Below are positions 24,801 through 31,326 of a stretch of 39,003 nucleotides of DNA, one piece after another. The position numbers and the translations under genes were made by a program. The notes under the pieces were generated by a model. That model did no database searches. It was given only the letters and a program-made list of their open reading frames with translations, and was not told the DNA's origin. The number at the start of each line of letters is the position of its first letter. Position 1 is the first letter of the stretch. This stretch comes from Acidimicrobiia bacterium (lineage in GTDB: Bacteria; Actinomycetota; Acidimicrobiia; Acidimicrobiales; JANYDT01), in the NCBI GenBank assembly GCA_025359845.1, contig JANYDT010000143.1, forward strand, positions 1-39,003. Direction: 5' to 3'.

Positions 24801-25300
24801 GGATCCTGGTGGCCGGAGTCGGCAACGTTCTGCAAGGCGACGACGGGTTTGGCGTCGAAGTGGTCAGAGCGCTCATGACCCGTCCGCAGCCCGATGGTGT
24901 CGACATCACCGAGACCGGCATCGGCGGGATCGCGCTCGTGCAGGATCTCATGCTGGGCTATGACGCGTGCATTGTCGTCGACGCCGTCGATCGAAATCGG
25001 CCGCCGGGCACGGTGATGGTGATCGAGCCCGACATCATCGATGTGCATGCGCTCAGACCCGAGCAGCGTCATGATCTGCTGGCCGACATGCACCTCGCCA
25101 CGCCATCGCGGGCCCTCATGGTCGCTCGTGCCCTCGGCGTGCTCCCGGCCCGGAGCTGGATCGTGGGCTGTCAACCGGAAGAGATCGAGACGCTCCATAT
25201 CGGACTCAGCGCCACGGTGCAAGCCGCCGTTCCCGTGGCCGTTGCCGAGGTCGAGCGTTGCGTGGCCGAGCTTCGTTCGGGCTCAGCGTCGGTGGTTTGA
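24797..25300 (+). CDS. Hydrogenase maturation protease (M52 / HyaD-HybD family)
   Basis: A 167-residue endopeptidase that would remove the C-terminal extension of the large subunit once nickel is in place. The start is GTG 24797, overlapping the preceding stop as GTGA. Family motifs are ILVAGVGNVLQGDDGFGVEV (conserved Asn and the acid-Gly-x-Gly site), ETGIGGIALVQDLMLGYD, VVDAVDRNRPPGTV and the His-containing ADMHLATPSRALM. These supply the acidic and His nickel-sensing ligands, with Asp in place of the common Glu in the first motif. The length is normal. A degenerate relative is found at 22976-23578, so this is probably the active copy. Confidence 0.9.
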   Translation: MRILVAGVGNVLQGDDGFGVEVVRALMTRPQPDGVDITETGIGGIALVQDLMLGYDACIVVDAVDRNRPPGTVMVIEPDIIDVHALRPEQRHDLLADMHLATPSRALMVARALGVLPARSWIVGCQPEEIETLHIGLSATVQAAVPVAVAEVERCVAELRSGSASVV

Positions 25301-25376
25301 GCAGCATTGTGACGAGGACGACTAGGACGAGGACGGGTTCGTCACCGGAGACCGGGCCGGAGACGGAGACGGGGTC

Positions 25377-26729
25377 GTGACCGGAGAGATCAGTCCTTCG
25401 GCCGCGCTCGAAGCGCGGTTGCGATCGATCTCGCCGGCCGAATCTCCGGATCAATGGGCGCTGGCGGCGTATCGTCTGGCCGTAGCGCTGGGCGAGGACT
25501 CATCACCGGATCGCGAACTGTCGCTGCATCAGGCCGCGCAACTGCTGGAGCGCGCCGCTCGGCTTCTCGATGCGCAGCGGGCACCGATCGAACACGCCCG
25601 GATCCTCAACGCGGCGGGCGCCACCTGGCGAGCGCTCGGAAACACCTCACAGGCGGTTGAAGCCTTCGCCGCGGCCGCCGCGCTCTTATCGGGGCGCGCC
25701 CGTGACGGCGAGATCGGTTCGGTTCTGTCAAACCTCGGCCTGGCGCAGTTGGAGCGTGGTGATGGGGTGGCCGCCCTCAAGACGTTCGACGACGCACTCG
25801 GTGTGCTTCGTCGTGCCCTCACGGCCAGTTCGGGCCCGCAGGAGAAACGGGCCTTCGCCAGCGCAGCCCTGAACCGGGCTCAGGCCCTTCTCGCCCTTCC
25901 TGACGCTGCCCTTCCCGACTGCGTCCTTCGCGACGGCCACGCGATGGGCTGGGGGCCCGACGTGTCGACGGCCGCGATCTCGACTGTCGAGGAGGGGCTG
26001 GCGGTATCATCGATCGCCGACGCGCCACTCCAGGTCGGCATGCTCCGCCACACGCTCGGTCTCATTCGCATGCGTGCTGATCAACCCGACGCCGCGAGAG
26101 ATGACTTCACGGGCGCGCTCGCCGTATTTACTCGATCGTCGTTCCCGTTCCAACACGCGATCGCCAATTTCAATCGGGGCCGGGCATCCGAGCAAGCCGG
26201 TGATCTTCGCGGCGCGCTGGTCGACTACGAGACCGCGGCCCAGCTCTTCGACCCGCGTCTGCACCGCGACCAATGGCACGAGGCCGCCACCCGTCTCGCG
26301 AATGTCGAGCGGCAACTGATGCAGACGTTTCCCGACGCGACCCGTTCCGACCACATCGTTGGCCTGCTCGCCGACGCCAATTCCGCGGCGCGACTGGCGA
26401 TGCTGCGCGAACGCATCGGACAGTTGTGGACCCGGGCGCCCGACGTTGCGCGGGCCGAACTCCGGCAACTGGCGCAAGCCGCCATTCGTCTCAGCCTCGA
26501 CGCTCGCGATGAGGTGTTGCGGACGACCATAGAGGTTTTCATGGAGTTGCCCGATGAGGTTCTGCGCAGCGGCCTGCAGGCGCAACTGGACGCGCACGCG
26601 GCGCTGCCCGAAACCGAACGACTCGCCGCCGACCGCCGGTTCGATACGGCCATCCAAGAACTCGTCATGGGTCCCCAGCGGGTTCGCATGCGTGACATCC
26701 TGTACGAGACGGGATGGGAGCGGCCGTGA
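25377..26729 (+). CDS. TPR-repeat protein of the hydrogenase operon
   Basis: A 450-residue helical protein with tetratricopeptide-like repeats: RILNAAGATWRALGNTSQAV, SNLGLAQLERGDGVAALKTF, LRHTLGLIRMRADQPDAARD and NRGRASEQAGDLRGALVDYE each fit the TPR pattern. The C-terminal part (about 350-450) is a different helical region. The likely role is as a scaffold for protein-protein contacts during assembly. The start is GTG 25377 with a GGAGACGGGG purine-rich stretch upstream; this gap of 76 bp contains short GA-rich repeats. A TPR protein is a known companion of high-affinity hydrogenase loci in actinobacteria as far as I recall, but its exact role is unknown. Confidence 0.75.
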   Translation: MTGEISPSAALEARLRSISPAESPDQWALAAYRLAVALGEDSSPDRELSLHQAAQLLERAARLLDAQRAPIEHARILNAAGATWRALGNTSQAVEAFAAAAALLSGRARDGEIGSVLSNLGLAQLERGDGVAALKTFDDALGVLRRALTASSGPQEKRAFASAALNRAQALLALPDAALPDCVLRDGHAMGWGPDVSTAAISTVEEGLAVSSIADAPLQVGMLRHTLGLIRMRADQPDAARDDFTGALAVFTRSSFPFQHAIANFNRGRASEQAGDLRGALVDYETAAQLFDPRLHRDQWHEAATRLANVERQLMQTFPDATRSDHIVGLLADANSAARLAMLRERIGQLWTRAPDVARAELRQLAQAAIRLSLDARDEVLRTTIEVFMELPDEVLRSGLQAQLDAHAALPETERLAADRRFDTAIQELVMGPQRVRMRDILYETGWERP

Positions 26730-26769
26730 GGGAGCACCGAAACCCGCAGCCGATCGAATTGGGGTTGGC

Positions 26770-27213
26770 ATGAGCGAGGGTGCGGTCGAGACCGCTCGGG
26801 CGTTCATTCACGCCGTCGTCTGGGGCGAACATCATCGGGTGTGGGAGCTGTTCGCGCCGGCGGGGCGCGAGCGCGTATTGCAAGCGGCTGAACGTCGCGG
26901 CATGGACGCGGTGGCCGCCGGACGGGCGCGTGAGGGCACGTGGGGCGTGGAAGAGGCTGACGTGTTTCTCACTTCGTTGGTGCGGGGCCTCCGCGTCGAT
27001 CTGTCGGGGGTCGACATCGAGCTTATCGACGTCGTTGACGAACCCGAGGTTCAACCCGACGGCGCAGTGAGACTGCGCCTCGAGAGCAAGACGCTGCTGC
27101 CCGCAGTGCTCACCGGCGGCGCGAACTGGGCGGCGGGGGCGGTCATCGTCGGGCGAGAGGCCGACGGATGGCGGGTTCGCTCCCTCGAGCCCCGTCCACC
27201 GGCCGGATCGTGA
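26770..27213 (+). CDS. NTF2-like (SnoaL-type) small protein
   Basis: A 147-residue alpha+beta protein. The N-terminus (VETARAFIHAVVWGEHHRVW) fits the cone-shaped NTF2-like fold, in which a helix pair is followed by a curved sheet (here VQPDGAVRLRLESKTLL and AAGAVIVGREADGWRV). It is 40 bp after the TPR gene and overlaps the biotin-ligase-like gene by GTGA. No catalytic residues can be assigned. A binding or structural role in the hydrogenase operon is possible. The fold assignment rests on pattern only. Confidence 0.6.
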   Translation: MSEGAVETARAFIHAVVWGEHHRVWELFAPAGRERVLQAAERRGMDAVAAGRAREGTWGVEEADVFLTSLVRGLRVDLSGVDIELIDVVDEPEVQPDGAVRLRLESKTLLPAVLTGGANWAAGAVIVGREADGWRVRSLEPRPPAGS

Positions 27214-27911
27214 CCCTGGTTCGGCGGTCGCCCGTCGGTATCTCCGTGGAGCAGCTGGCCTCGGCCTGGGCCCGTCAGGAGGATGCGCCCGAGGGGTCGA
27301 CGGTCGTCGTGGCCCACGAGATCTCGGGTCGGATGCGCCTCGGCATACCGTGGCAGGTACCGCCCGCGAATGCGCTCTCGTGCGCAACCGTCCTACGGCC
27401 ACGAGTACGGCCCGATGCCGAGGCGGTTTTATGGGTCGCCGCGCTCGTAGCCGCGACAAGCGCCACCGGAGCCCGTCCGGGGTGGCCCGATTTGTTGTTC
27501 GCCGACGACAGTCGTCAAATCGGTGCCGTCAATCTCGACGTGCATCTGGGCCCAGGCACGATCGTGTCCGCTGTGGTGTCGCTGCGTGTCGATCTGGTAG
27601 CCCTCGGCCTCGCGGCGGGGGACGGCGCCGATTCGGTGCCGGGGCGCGACGCAATCGTGGAGGCGTTCACGACCCATGCGGTCCGCTGTAGCGCGCTCGC
27701 CGAAGATCAGCGTGCGGAGCTACTGAACGAGTACGCGGAAATTTCTTGCCTGGTCGGTCGGCCTGTCCGAGCGAAGCTGCTCCCGAGGGGCGAGACGCGC
27801 GCAACGGTGGTGGCCGTGGACCCGATGGGACTGCTGGTGTTGGAGTCACCCACCGGCATGCTCGAGCGCCTCAGCCCGGTGACCGTCCTGCGCCTCGACC
27901 CAATACCGTAG
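27210..27911 (+). CDS. Biotin-protein-ligase-like protein, probably not a biotin ligase
   Basis: A 233-residue protein that follows the layout of BirA-type ligases. The position of the GRGRxGR biotin loop is occupied by ISGRMRLGIPWQ, and the KWPNDLL motif is replaced by GWPDLLFADDSRQIGAVNLD, with the usual IGINV-like strand altered to SAVVSLRVDL. The C-terminus has the SH3-like domain (SCLVGRPVRAKLLPRGETRA, then VVAVDPMGLLVLESPTG). Loss of the invariant Lys and the glycine/arginine loop suggests that it does not make biotinyl-AMP. It is coupled by GTGA to the NTF2-like gene and is the last gene of the hydrogenase operon. Its role is unknown. Confidence 0.6.
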   Translation: MTLVRRSPVGISVEQLASAWARQEDAPEGSTVVVAHEISGRMRLGIPWQVPPANALSCATVLRPRVRPDAEAVLWVAALVAATSATGARPGWPDLLFADDSRQIGAVNLDVHLGPGTIVSAVVSLRVDLVALGLAAGDGADSVPGRDAIVEAFTTHAVRCSALAEDQRAELLNEYAEISCLVGRPVRAKLLPRGETRATVVAVDPMGLLVLESPTGMLERLSPVTVLRLDPIP

Positions 27912-27920
27912 ACCGACATC

Positions 27921-27972
27921 GTTCATGTAGCAGTTGGGCACGCCCCGGGCGCGCCCCAACTGCTACATGAAC
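27921..27972. terminator. Convergent terminator hairpin with 18-bp perfect stem
   Basis: A perfect inverted repeat: 27921-27938 (GTTCATGTAGCAGTTGGG) pairs with 27955-27972, enclosing a 16-nt GC-rich loop. It lies between two convergent genes (biotin-ligase-like on plus, Sec-CooC on minus), 9 bp from each. There is no long T-run, so it is a bidirectional terminator or an RNA-stabilising hairpin rather than a textbook intrinsic terminator. Confidence 0.75.
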
Positions 27973-27980
27973 CACGTCAG

Positions 27981-28712
27981 TCAGCTAGATACCAACCGCG
28001 ACGCGAGTCCTATCAGCGCGATGACGGCCGGGCTGTCGGGGGCGCTGTCGAGGGGCGACACACCGCGACGGTCGGCATCCATGATGGCTGGGTCGTGAGG
28101 GACGGCGACGATCTCACAGCCCGGTAGGCCGGCGGCGACGCGGTCCACGTCGGCCGCGCCGGTCACGCGATTGGCGACCACGATGAGGCGCCCCTGCTCT
28201 CGGGCTGTCGCCAACTCGACAGCGCGTTGTGCGACGTCGATGGAGCGGGGCGTGGGCTCGACGACGACCACGACAACGTCGATGCTCTGCGCATCGAGCC
28301 GGGTGAGGGTGCCGATCCCGGCTTCGAGGTCGGCGATGACGAGTACGTCACCGAAGTTGGCGGAGCCGAGCAACTGCTCGGCGGAAAGGCCACATCAGGG
28401 TCAGCCCGGTTCGGGGTTCTGGATCCGGCTCACCACCGCCAATCGCACTCCGTCGGGCCCGTCGGTACCGAAACGCTCGATCAGTTCGTCCCAGCTGGGC
28501 GCATGGCCAATGCCCTCTTCGTCGAGGGTCTGGCGCATGGTGGCGAGGCGTTCGGTCTCGTCGTCGCCGACGCCGAGCGAGATGCCGAGGTTGGGGTTCG
28601 TGTCGCAATCCAATGCCACGACCGAATGGCCTTGACGGGCCAGCGTCCGAGCGAGCACTCCCGAGGTCGTGGTCTTGCCCGACCCTCCTTTGCCGACGAC
28701 GGCGATTTTCAT
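27981..28712 (-). CDS. CooC-like ATPase with two in-frame UGA codons, candidate selenoprotein (Sec104, Sec106)
   Basis: Read through its two TGA codons, this is a 243-residue CooC/MinD-type ATPase starting at ATG 28712 (ATGA overlap with the preceding gene). Walker A is GKGGSGKTT, the Asp loop is CDTNPNLG, and DLEAGIGTLTRL follows in the expected place. The TGA codons (28403-28401, 28397-28395) give EPG-U-P-U-CGLSAEQLLG. In both paralogues of this window the same site, 12 residues after GVRL or GVTV, is CxC (CLC, CTC). There is no other stop, no frameshift and no loss of motifs. I read this as selenocysteine in the metal-binding CxC, but two independent nonsense mutations cannot be excluded. 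A stem-loop starts 12 nt downstream. Confidence 0.7.
28365..28382 (-). promoter_or_regulatory. Candidate bacterial SECIS stem-loop
   Basis: In the mRNA sense, GCCGAGC (28382-28376), AGUU (28375-28372) and GCUCGGC (28371-28365) form a perfect 7-bp stem with a four-base loop. The loop lies 19 nt after the second UGA and 25 nt after the first, and its second base is G. As I recall, bacterial SECIS models require a loop about 16-37 nt from the UGA with a G among the first two loop bases, so both UGA codons would fall within range of a single element. The stem is coding sequence (AEQLLG), as in fdhF. A three-pair extension (GGC/GCC) is possible below an internal loop. Confidence 0.55.
28395..28403 (-). 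other. Candidate UGA-Pro-UGA selenocysteine site
   Basis: Nine bases read TGA CCC TGA on the minus strand and are followed by TGT (Cys). The codons are in frame with the ATG at 28712 and with the rest of the ATPase to the stop at 27981. They replace exactly the two cysteines of a CxC metal site. If read as Sec, the motif is Sec-Pro-Sec-Cys. Confidence 0.65.
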
Positions 28713-29509
28713 GCCACTGCCTCCTTGATCGGATTTTGCGATTTGAGGGAACCATCGAACCGGGCTACGCAGTATTCGACGAGAGCGGCCACGGCGGCGA
28801 CAAAAGGACCATCCGGTGCACCGTCGAGCGGCGCCATACCGAGCCGGTCGGCCGACGCGACGCCCTCGTCGAAGGGCATCGCCCCCACGACGCGAAGCCC
28901 GGAGCGCTGGGCCACGGTGACGGTGTCGGCCGGTTCTGAAATCCGGTTGGCCACGGCCACAACGTGATGGTACGCCCACTTCGAGTCGCGCAGCGAGGAC
29001 AGGCGCCGCGCCGTCGCGAACGACTTGGCGGTGGGCTCGACCACGATTGCGATCACGTCCGCGTACTTGCTCCAGCCGGTCATCGGCTGACGGGTCCCGC
29101 CCGGTAGATCGCCGATGAGATCGAACCGATCGTGGGGAAGTTCGTCGAGGATCTGGCTCCACGCATGCTGGCCTCGGATTATGTCGCCCCAGTCGCCGCG
29201 CGTCTTGCCGAACGAGAGGAGCCGGACACCGTCAGCGCCAAGGGCGCCGTACGCCTGGAGAGCCGCCGTGGCGTCGAGCCCGGGCCGCAGTCGATAGCGA
29301 GGGCCCTCGGTCCCTTCGGCCTTCTCCACCACAGCGTCGTCGGGTATCGGCCGTTCGATGACGGGCAGGCCAAGCGCGAACGAGAGGCCGGGCATGGGAT
29401 CGGAGTCGACGGCCACGACGTCGCGACCGGTTCGGGCCAGCAGGCGGGCGAAGGTGCCGACGATGGTCGATTTGCCCGCACCCCCTTTGCCGACGAAGGC
29501 AATCCTCAT
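28709..29509 (-). CDS. CooC/MinD-like ATPase lacking the CxC motif
   Basis: A 266-residue P-loop ATPase starting at ATG 29509. It has GKGGAGKST, a DSDPMPGLS switch, a Walker B-like DLIGDLPGGTRQPMTGW, and VEPTAKSFATARRL followed by VAVANRIS, all typical of the group. At the position of CxC in its paralogues it has TRGDWGDII with no Cys. It therefore lacks the metal site and may be a partner or regulatory subunit of the adjacent Sec-CooC, with which it overlaps as ATGA. The next upstream gene is a DUF1059 protein 10 bp away. Cotranscription in a compact operon supports heteromeric or sequential action, which is an inference. Confidence 0.82.
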   Translation of the reverse strand: MRIAFVGKGGAGKSTIVGTFARLLARTGRDVVAVDSDPMPGLSFALGLPVIERPIPDDAVVEKAEGTEGPRYRLRPGLDATAALQAYGALGADGVRLLSFGKTRGDWGDIIRGQHAWSQILDELPHDRFDLIGDLPGGTRQPMTGWSKYADVIAIVVEPTAKSFATARRLSSLRDSKWAYHHVVAVANRISEPADTVTVAQRSGLRVVGAMPFDEGVASADRLGMAPLDGAPDGPFVAAVAALVEYCVARFDGSLKSQNPIKEAVA

Positions 29510-29519
29510 CGGGTCCTTC

Positions 29520-29693
29520 TCAGGAACTCTTGACGGTCGTCAACGCATAGTCGATGAGCGTGCCGTTCAGGGCCACGCCATGCACCTTCAACGCATGGTC
29601 GGCGACGATGGCGAGCAACTCGTCTTTCGTGGCGGCGCTCACCTTGCAGTCGCAGTCGAGTAGTCCTACATCGTGGCAAGCGAAGGACAACAT
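29520..29693 (-). CDS. Small DUF1059-family protein
   Basis: A 57-residue protein starting at ATG 29693. It follows the pattern of DUF1059 proteins: an N-terminal MLSFACHDVGLLDCDCKVSA and a second part with KDELLAIVADHALKVHGV. The family is typically a single small domain with conserved Cys and His, probably zinc-binding. Here there are three Cys near the N-terminus (C6, C14, C16). It is the first gene of the short operon ahead of the two CooC-like ATPases, 10 bp from the next gene. No function is established to my knowledge. Confidence 0.75.
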   Translation of the reverse strand: MLSFACHDVGLLDCDCKVSAATKDELLAIVADHALKVHGVALNGTLIDYALTTVKSS

Positions 29694-29743
29694 ATTTGTC
29701 TCCAGAGGTATGGAAGCGGATGGGCGGCGCCGCTCACCTAGGC

Positions 29744-30010
29744 CTAGGCGGCTACGGCTTGGGTGGCGGGTGTGGCGGAGGCGACCAGCGCTTCAAGGGC
29801 TCCAGCCACAGCGCCGAGGTTGGCGTTGATCTCGCCGACGACGACGCCGACGGGTTCGGTGCGATGGGCGATGGCCCGCACCCCGAACGTCACCTTGCCG
29901 AGCGTGTCGTTGACATCGTTGAGGATCAGGATCACTCGCAGGAGATAAGCGGCGAGGGCAAGGACAAGTACGGCGACGATGAGAAGCGTGACAATGGCGG
30001 CAACGGGCAT
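29744..30010 (-). CDS. One-pass membrane microprotein (VTFGVRAI family, second copy)
   Basis: An 88-residue protein starting at ATG 30010, with a single membrane helix (about residues 4-25) and a soluble part holding LGKVTFGVRAIA. This shared motif makes it a paralogue of the protein at 18912-19172. The C-terminal stretch is Ala-rich. It is 14 bp after the microprotein at 30025-30273 and 50 bp before DUF1059, so all three may be one transcript. Function unknown. Confidence 0.68.
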   Translation of the reverse strand: MPVAAIVTLLIVAVLVLALAAYLLRVILILNDVNDTLGKVTFGVRAIAHRTEPVGVVVGEINANLGAVAGALEALVASATPATQAVAA

Positions 30011-30024
30011 TTCTGGACCTCGGG

Positions 30025-30273
30025 CTAGACGATCGGCTGAAGGGCGGTGACGTAGCGCACAGCGTTGGCCGTGACCTCGCTGACCAGTGCTCGGGTGTCG
30101 AGCAACGCTGGGACGGGCTCGAGGTTCTGGGTCAATCCGACGCCGTGCTCGAGAATGTCTTCGGCGTAGCGCTGGATCTCGATGCCAGGTCGTATCACCC
30201 GATTGGCCAGTTGGATGACGATCGGTACAACCACGAAGAGAGCCACGGCATTGGCAATCCACCACAAGATCAT
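30025..30273 (-). CDS. One-pass membrane microprotein
   Basis: An 82-residue protein starting at ATG 30273, preceded by GAGGA about 6 nt upstream, which decides against the longer frame. It has an N-terminal membrane helix (WIANAVALFVVVPIVIQLA) and a soluble tail (AEDILEHGVGLTQNLEPVPA then LLDTRALVSEV). It resembles the companion microprotein at 19172-19459 in size and layout. Part of the second microprotein set in the island. Confidence 0.65.
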   Translation of the reverse strand: MILWWIANAVALFVVVPIVIQLANRVIRPGIEIQRYAEDILEHGVGLTQNLEPVPALLDTRALVSEVTANAVRYVTALQPIV

Positions 30274-30377
30274 TGGAGTTCCTCTCGCATGTCGACAGAC
30301 TCGATGTGACAAGCGTAACCTATCTGTATGTCAATCGCATGTAGTGACGGTGGACGAACCGCAACGGTGGTGGCCGG

Positions 30378-31139
30378 GTGAAGCCGGGACTCAAAATCGG
30401 AGTCGTCGGAAAAGGAGGTGTCGGCAAGACCACCATCTCATCGCTGCTGGCCCGTAGCTTCGTCGGACGGGGTCTGCGGGTCGTGGCCGTCGACACCGAT
30501 TCCAACCCCAACCTCGCCATGTCTCTCGGCCTTGACCTCGCCGCCACCGAGGCCATACCGGTGCTGCCCCGGTCGCTGGTCGTCGGACGCCGGGGTGACT
30601 GTGGCGTCGACGAACTATTTGACACCTACGGGGTCGCCACGCCCTGCGGGGTAACGGTGCTGTCGGCATTGCGCGTCAACGAGGCGGGCGCGGGGTGCAC
30701 GTGCGGGGGTCACGCAACCGTCCGCAGTCTCCTCGGTGAAGCGCTCGAAGAACGCGCCGACGTGACAATTGTCGATATGGAGGCCGGCATCGAGCACCTC
30801 AGCCGCTCCGGGGGCACGCTGGCCCACGCCGACATCCTCGTGATCGTTATGGACCCGAGCCGCAAGTCGATCGTCACCGCGGCCCGTACGGTAGCGCTGG
30901 CCAACGAACTGGGCATCGCCCGCTGTGTGGCTATCGGTAACAAGGCGCAAGCTGACGATGAACAATTCTTCGCCGTGCAGTGCGACGAACTTGGCGTCGC
31001 GCTGGTGGGAGTCATTCCGGCCAGCGCCGCGGTTGCAGAGGCTGACCGAGACGGTCGCCAACTCGCCGGTGACGGGCCCGAAATCTGGGGCCATATCGAG
31101 CGGCTCGCCGATCTGATCGTCGAGCGGGTACCCGCCTGA
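30378..31139 (+). CDS. CooC-like ATPase with CxC motif
   Basis: A 253-residue P-loop ATPase starting at GTG 30378. It has Walker A GKGGVGKTT, the DTDSNPNLA switch, a Walker B-like DMEAGIEHLSRSG, and MDPSRKSIVTA then IGNKAQADDE. Its CxC motif is GAGCTCGGHATVRSLLG (C107, C109), aligned with the two UGA codons of the protein at 27981-28712. It is transcribed divergently from the microprotein/Sec-CooC operon with 104 bp between starts. It likely acts in nickel handling, but a partner enzyme cannot be named from this window. Confidence 0.88.
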   Translation: MKPGLKIGVVGKGGVGKTTISSLLARSFVGRGLRVVAVDTDSNPNLAMSLGLDLAATEAIPVLPRSLVVGRRGDCGVDELFDTYGVATPCGVTVLSALRVNEAGAGCTCGGHATVRSLLGEALEERADVTIVDMEAGIEHLSRSGGTLAHADILVIVMDPSRKSIVTAARTVALANELGIARCVAIGNKAQADDEQFFAVQCDELGVALVGVIPASAAVAEADRDGRQLAGDGPEIWGHIERLADLIVERVPA

Positions 31140-31163
31140 GTTTGCCTTCGGGCCATCGGCGAC

Positions 31164-31179
31164 TCGCCCAAGCGGGCGA
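31164..31179 (+). terminator. Possible short terminator hairpin after the CooC-like gene
   Basis: TCGCCC (31164-31169), a 4-nt loop AAGC and GGGCGA (31174-31179) form a 6-bp stem, 25 bp after the CooC-like stop. There is no following T-run, so termination is possible but not shown. Confidence 0.3.
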
Positions 31180-31192
31180 TCGACAAGGAGCG

Positions 31193-31273
31193 ATGATGGT
31201 CGGCCGGCGGTATCCGGTCGTTCCCACGATCCTGGCTAAGTGTCGTTTGCATATAGCGCGGAGGGCCCGCTGA
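31193..31273 (+). CDS. Possible short leader peptide ahead of the peptide-transporter operon
   Basis: A 26-codon frame with AAGGAG (31185-31190) two bases before its ATG 31193. The peptide MMVGRRYPVVPTILAKCRLH is basic and has no recognisable feature. It ends 53 bp before the TTG start of the substrate-binding protein. It could be a translated leader or chance; the only support is the Shine-Dalgarno sequence. Confidence 0.2.
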   Translation: MMVGRRYPVVPTILAKCRLHIARRAR

Positions 31274-31326
31274 CTATTGTGTTGCGAACGGGTCAATCGC
31301 TGACCACTCAACCGAAGGAGCACGCT

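Noticed and set aside
27981..28712. Reading the CooC-like gene as an ordinary pseudogene or two separate genes
   Set aside because: Both stops are TGA, both sit on conserved Cys positions, no frameshift exists and all other motifs are intact; I keep it as a less likely alternative, not the main call.
28348..28755. Alternative minus-strand frames over the UGA site as the real continuation of the ATPase
   Set aside because: They have Arg-rich sequence with no match to CooC, while the frame of ATG 28712 resumes DLEAGIGTLTRL after the UGA codons.
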